Position numbers and translations under genes: made by a program. A model generated the notes under the pieces. The model searched no databases. It was not told where the DNA came from and saw nothing but the letters and a program-made list of their open reading frames with translations. Positions 62,640 through 64,000 of a stretch of DNA of 64,000 nt are shown piece by piece (within the stretch, counting starts at the first letter, position 1; each line of letters starts with the position of its first letter). The DNA is from JBFHFS01 sp041583495 (GTDB lineage Bacteria; Bacteroidota; Bacteroidia; Bacteroidales; Marinilabiliaceae), in NCBI GenBank assembly GCA_041583495.1, contig JBFHFS010000001.1, forward strand, positions 62,001 to 126,000. Direction: 5' to 3'.

Positions 62640-63950
62640 TTAAAGCAGCTTGCGTTTATCGATAACCCGTTTGGCTTTTCCCTCACTTCGTGCAATACTC
62701 TTGGGCTCCACGAGTCTAACGGTAACGGTCAGCCCGGTGGCACTTTCTATTTTATTCTTAATCTTCAAGCCTAAAGCCTGAAGTTCACTAATTTTATCCT
62801 GATAGAACCGATCTTCCACTTCCACGTGCAGTTCGAGGGTGTCCAGGTTGTTCACCCGGTCGACCAACAAAAGGTAATGCGGTGAGGTTTCATCCATCTC
62901 CATCAACACGCTTTCTATCTGCGAGGGGAATAAATTCACCCCACGGATGATCAGCATATCATCACTTCGGCCTGTACATTTGTTCATGCGCACCAGTGTT
63001 CGACCACATTCACAGGTCTCATAATTTAACCGGGTTAAATCGCGTGTTCGATACCGAATGATGGGTAACCCCTCCTTGGTAATGGTGGTAAATACCAATT
63101 CACCCAGCTCACCTTCGGGGAGAACTTCGAGTGTATCTGGATCAATTATCTCGGGTAAGAAATGGTCTTCATTGATATGCAAACCACATTGATGCTGACA
63201 TTCGAATGAAACCCCCGGGCCAATAATTTCACTAAGACCATAAATGTCGATGGCTTTTATTTTCAAACGTTTTTCGATCTCACGCCTCATATTATCGGTC
63301 CAGGGTTCAGCCCCAAACACCCCAATCCTCAACTTAATTTCATCGCGGCTGATCTCGCTTTCTTCGAGGGCTTCGGCCAGATAGGCAGCATAGGAGGGCG
63401 TACAGGCCAAAACGGTACTGCCAAAATCGCGCATCAGCTGCAATTGCCGTTTGGTATTACCGCCGGAGATAGGAATCACCGAGGATCCGATCTTTTCTCC
63501 ACCATAATGAATCCCCAGCCCTCCGGTAAAGAGACCATAGCCATAGGCAATCTGAATAAAATCGCTTTTCCCGGCCCCTGCGGAGGTAAGTGTCCGGGCC
63601 ATCACTTCCGACCAGGTGCCGATATCCTGACGGGTATAACCCACTACGGTAGGTTTACCCGTGGTCCCCGAGGAGGCATGAAGCCGTATAATCTCGCTCA
63701 TGGGAACGGCAAATAGGCCAAAAGGATAATTGTCACGCAAATCTTGCTTGGTGGTGAAGGGCAGCTTTCTCAGATCTTCGATCGAATGAATGTGCTCGGG
63801 ACCCAAACCTTGAGCCTGCATCCGTTCCCGATAATAAGGGACATTGTAATAAACGCGTTCCACCGTGTCCCGTAGGCGCTCGCTTTGCAACTCTTTCATC
63901 CGATCGCGCGACATCGTTTCAAAATGCCGGTTCCATATTGCTTCTGTCAT
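62640..63950 (-). CDS. paaK: Phenylacetate-CoA ligase
   Basis: The 436-residue AMP-forming ligase activates aryl acids with ATP and CoA. The ATP motif is LHASSGTTGKPTVVGYT, and the adenylation region contains IYGLSEIIGPGVSFEC, YRTRDLTRLN and GRSDDMLIIRGVNLFPSQIE. Length is that of PaaK. It heads this strand near the window edge. In anaerobes this gene often goes with indolepyruvate/phenylpyruvate:ferredoxin oxidoreductases, whose products are arylacetyl-CoAs. The Ior genes are not in the window. Confidence 0.93.
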   Translation of the reverse strand: MTEAIWNRHFETMSRDRMKELQSERLRDTVERVYYNVPYYRERMQAQGLGPEHIHSIEDLRKLPFTTKQDLRDNYPFGLFAVPMSEIIRLHASSGTTGKPTVVGYTRQDIGTWSEVMARTLTSAGAGKSDFIQIAYGYGLFTGGLGIHYGGEKIGSSVIPISGGNTKRQLQLMRDFGSTVLACTPSYAAYLAEALEESEISRDEIKLRIGVFGAEPWTDNMRREIEKRLKIKAIDIYGLSEIIGPGVSFECQHQCGLHINEDHFLPEIIDPDTLEVLPEGELGELVFTTITKEGLPIIRYRTRDLTRLNYETCECGRTLVRMNKCTGRSDDMLIIRGVNLFPSQIESVLMEMDETSPHYLLLVDRVNNLDTLELHVEVEDRFYQDKISELQALGLKIKNKIESATGLTVTVRLVEPKSIARSEGKAKRVIDKRKLL

Positions 63951-64000
63951 CTGAATTCTTTTTTTTAATCCCGGGTAAATTTATAAAGAGCGGAAAAACC

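Overview
The window comes from a member of the Bacteroidota, most likely an anaerobic or facultative member of the Bacteroidales/Marinilabiliales. The family-level placement is inference. The evidence is two complete SusC/SusD outer-membrane pairs plus a decayed SusD copy, a C10 peptidase with a type IX secretion sorting tail, the DUF3822-rsmD gene pair, a ferredoxin-dependent 2-oxoacid oxidoreductase operon, several TAnnTTTG promoter elements, and the general absence of Shine-Dalgarno motifs. Base composition looks to be in the mid-40s % GC by eye. No phage, CRISPR array or intact insertion sequence was seen.

Layout. Positions 1-4613 (minus strand) hold the N-terminal part of guaA, then rnz, a STAS-domain protein and rpsA, the last three apparently one operon read from rpsA. 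Positions 4893-11693 (plus) form a nucleotide-sugar block: ugd and UDP-xylose synthase, rfbA-rfbC-rfbD without rfbB, and a phosphohexomutase. A RecD/Dda-like helicase gene converges on it through a shared terminator. Positions 13531-15573 hold a membrane-anchored protein of unknown function, DUF3822 and rsmD. Three tandem tRNA-Asp genes with a good promoter follow, then pyk-aroQ (minus) and xerD (plus). Positions 19236-22088 hold a small His-rich membrane protein and a TonB-dependent receptor, probably a metal-uptake pair. pckA follows with a strong terminator.

Positions 24237-28462 (minus) carry an SDR epimerase, an MscS channel, diadenylate cyclase cdaA and folP. Positions 28616-36720 (plus) carry DUF1599, a DoxX-like membrane protein, tpiA, prmA and a 1495-residue secreted protein of unknown function. 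Next come an alanine symporter (minus), arfB and a nucleotidyltransferase (plus). Positions 39924-40125 are a compact cluster of four hairpins that looks like a REP/REPIN-type or MITE-like element.

Positions 40235-57012 (minus) are an accessory nutrient-uptake region: SusC-SusD-lipoprotein operon A (55535 to 49979), SusC-SusD-two-lipoprotein operon B (49186 to 42684), then a secreted C10 cysteine peptidase with a small secreted protein, plus the C-terminal remnant of a third SusD-like gene at the upstream edge. No glycoside hydrolase is present, so a role in peptide or protein use is plausible. Positions 57439-63950 (minus) hold a four-subunit 2-oxoacid:ferredoxin oxidoreductase, a class I/II aminotransferase, a flavodoxin and phenylacetate-CoA ligase, together consistent with ferredoxin-linked oxidation of amino-acid-derived 2-oxoacids.

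The items most worth a second look are the four-hairpin repeat element, the 1495-residue secreted protein, the His-rich protein/TonB receptor pair, and the palindrome and G-tract upstream of the second SusC gene.
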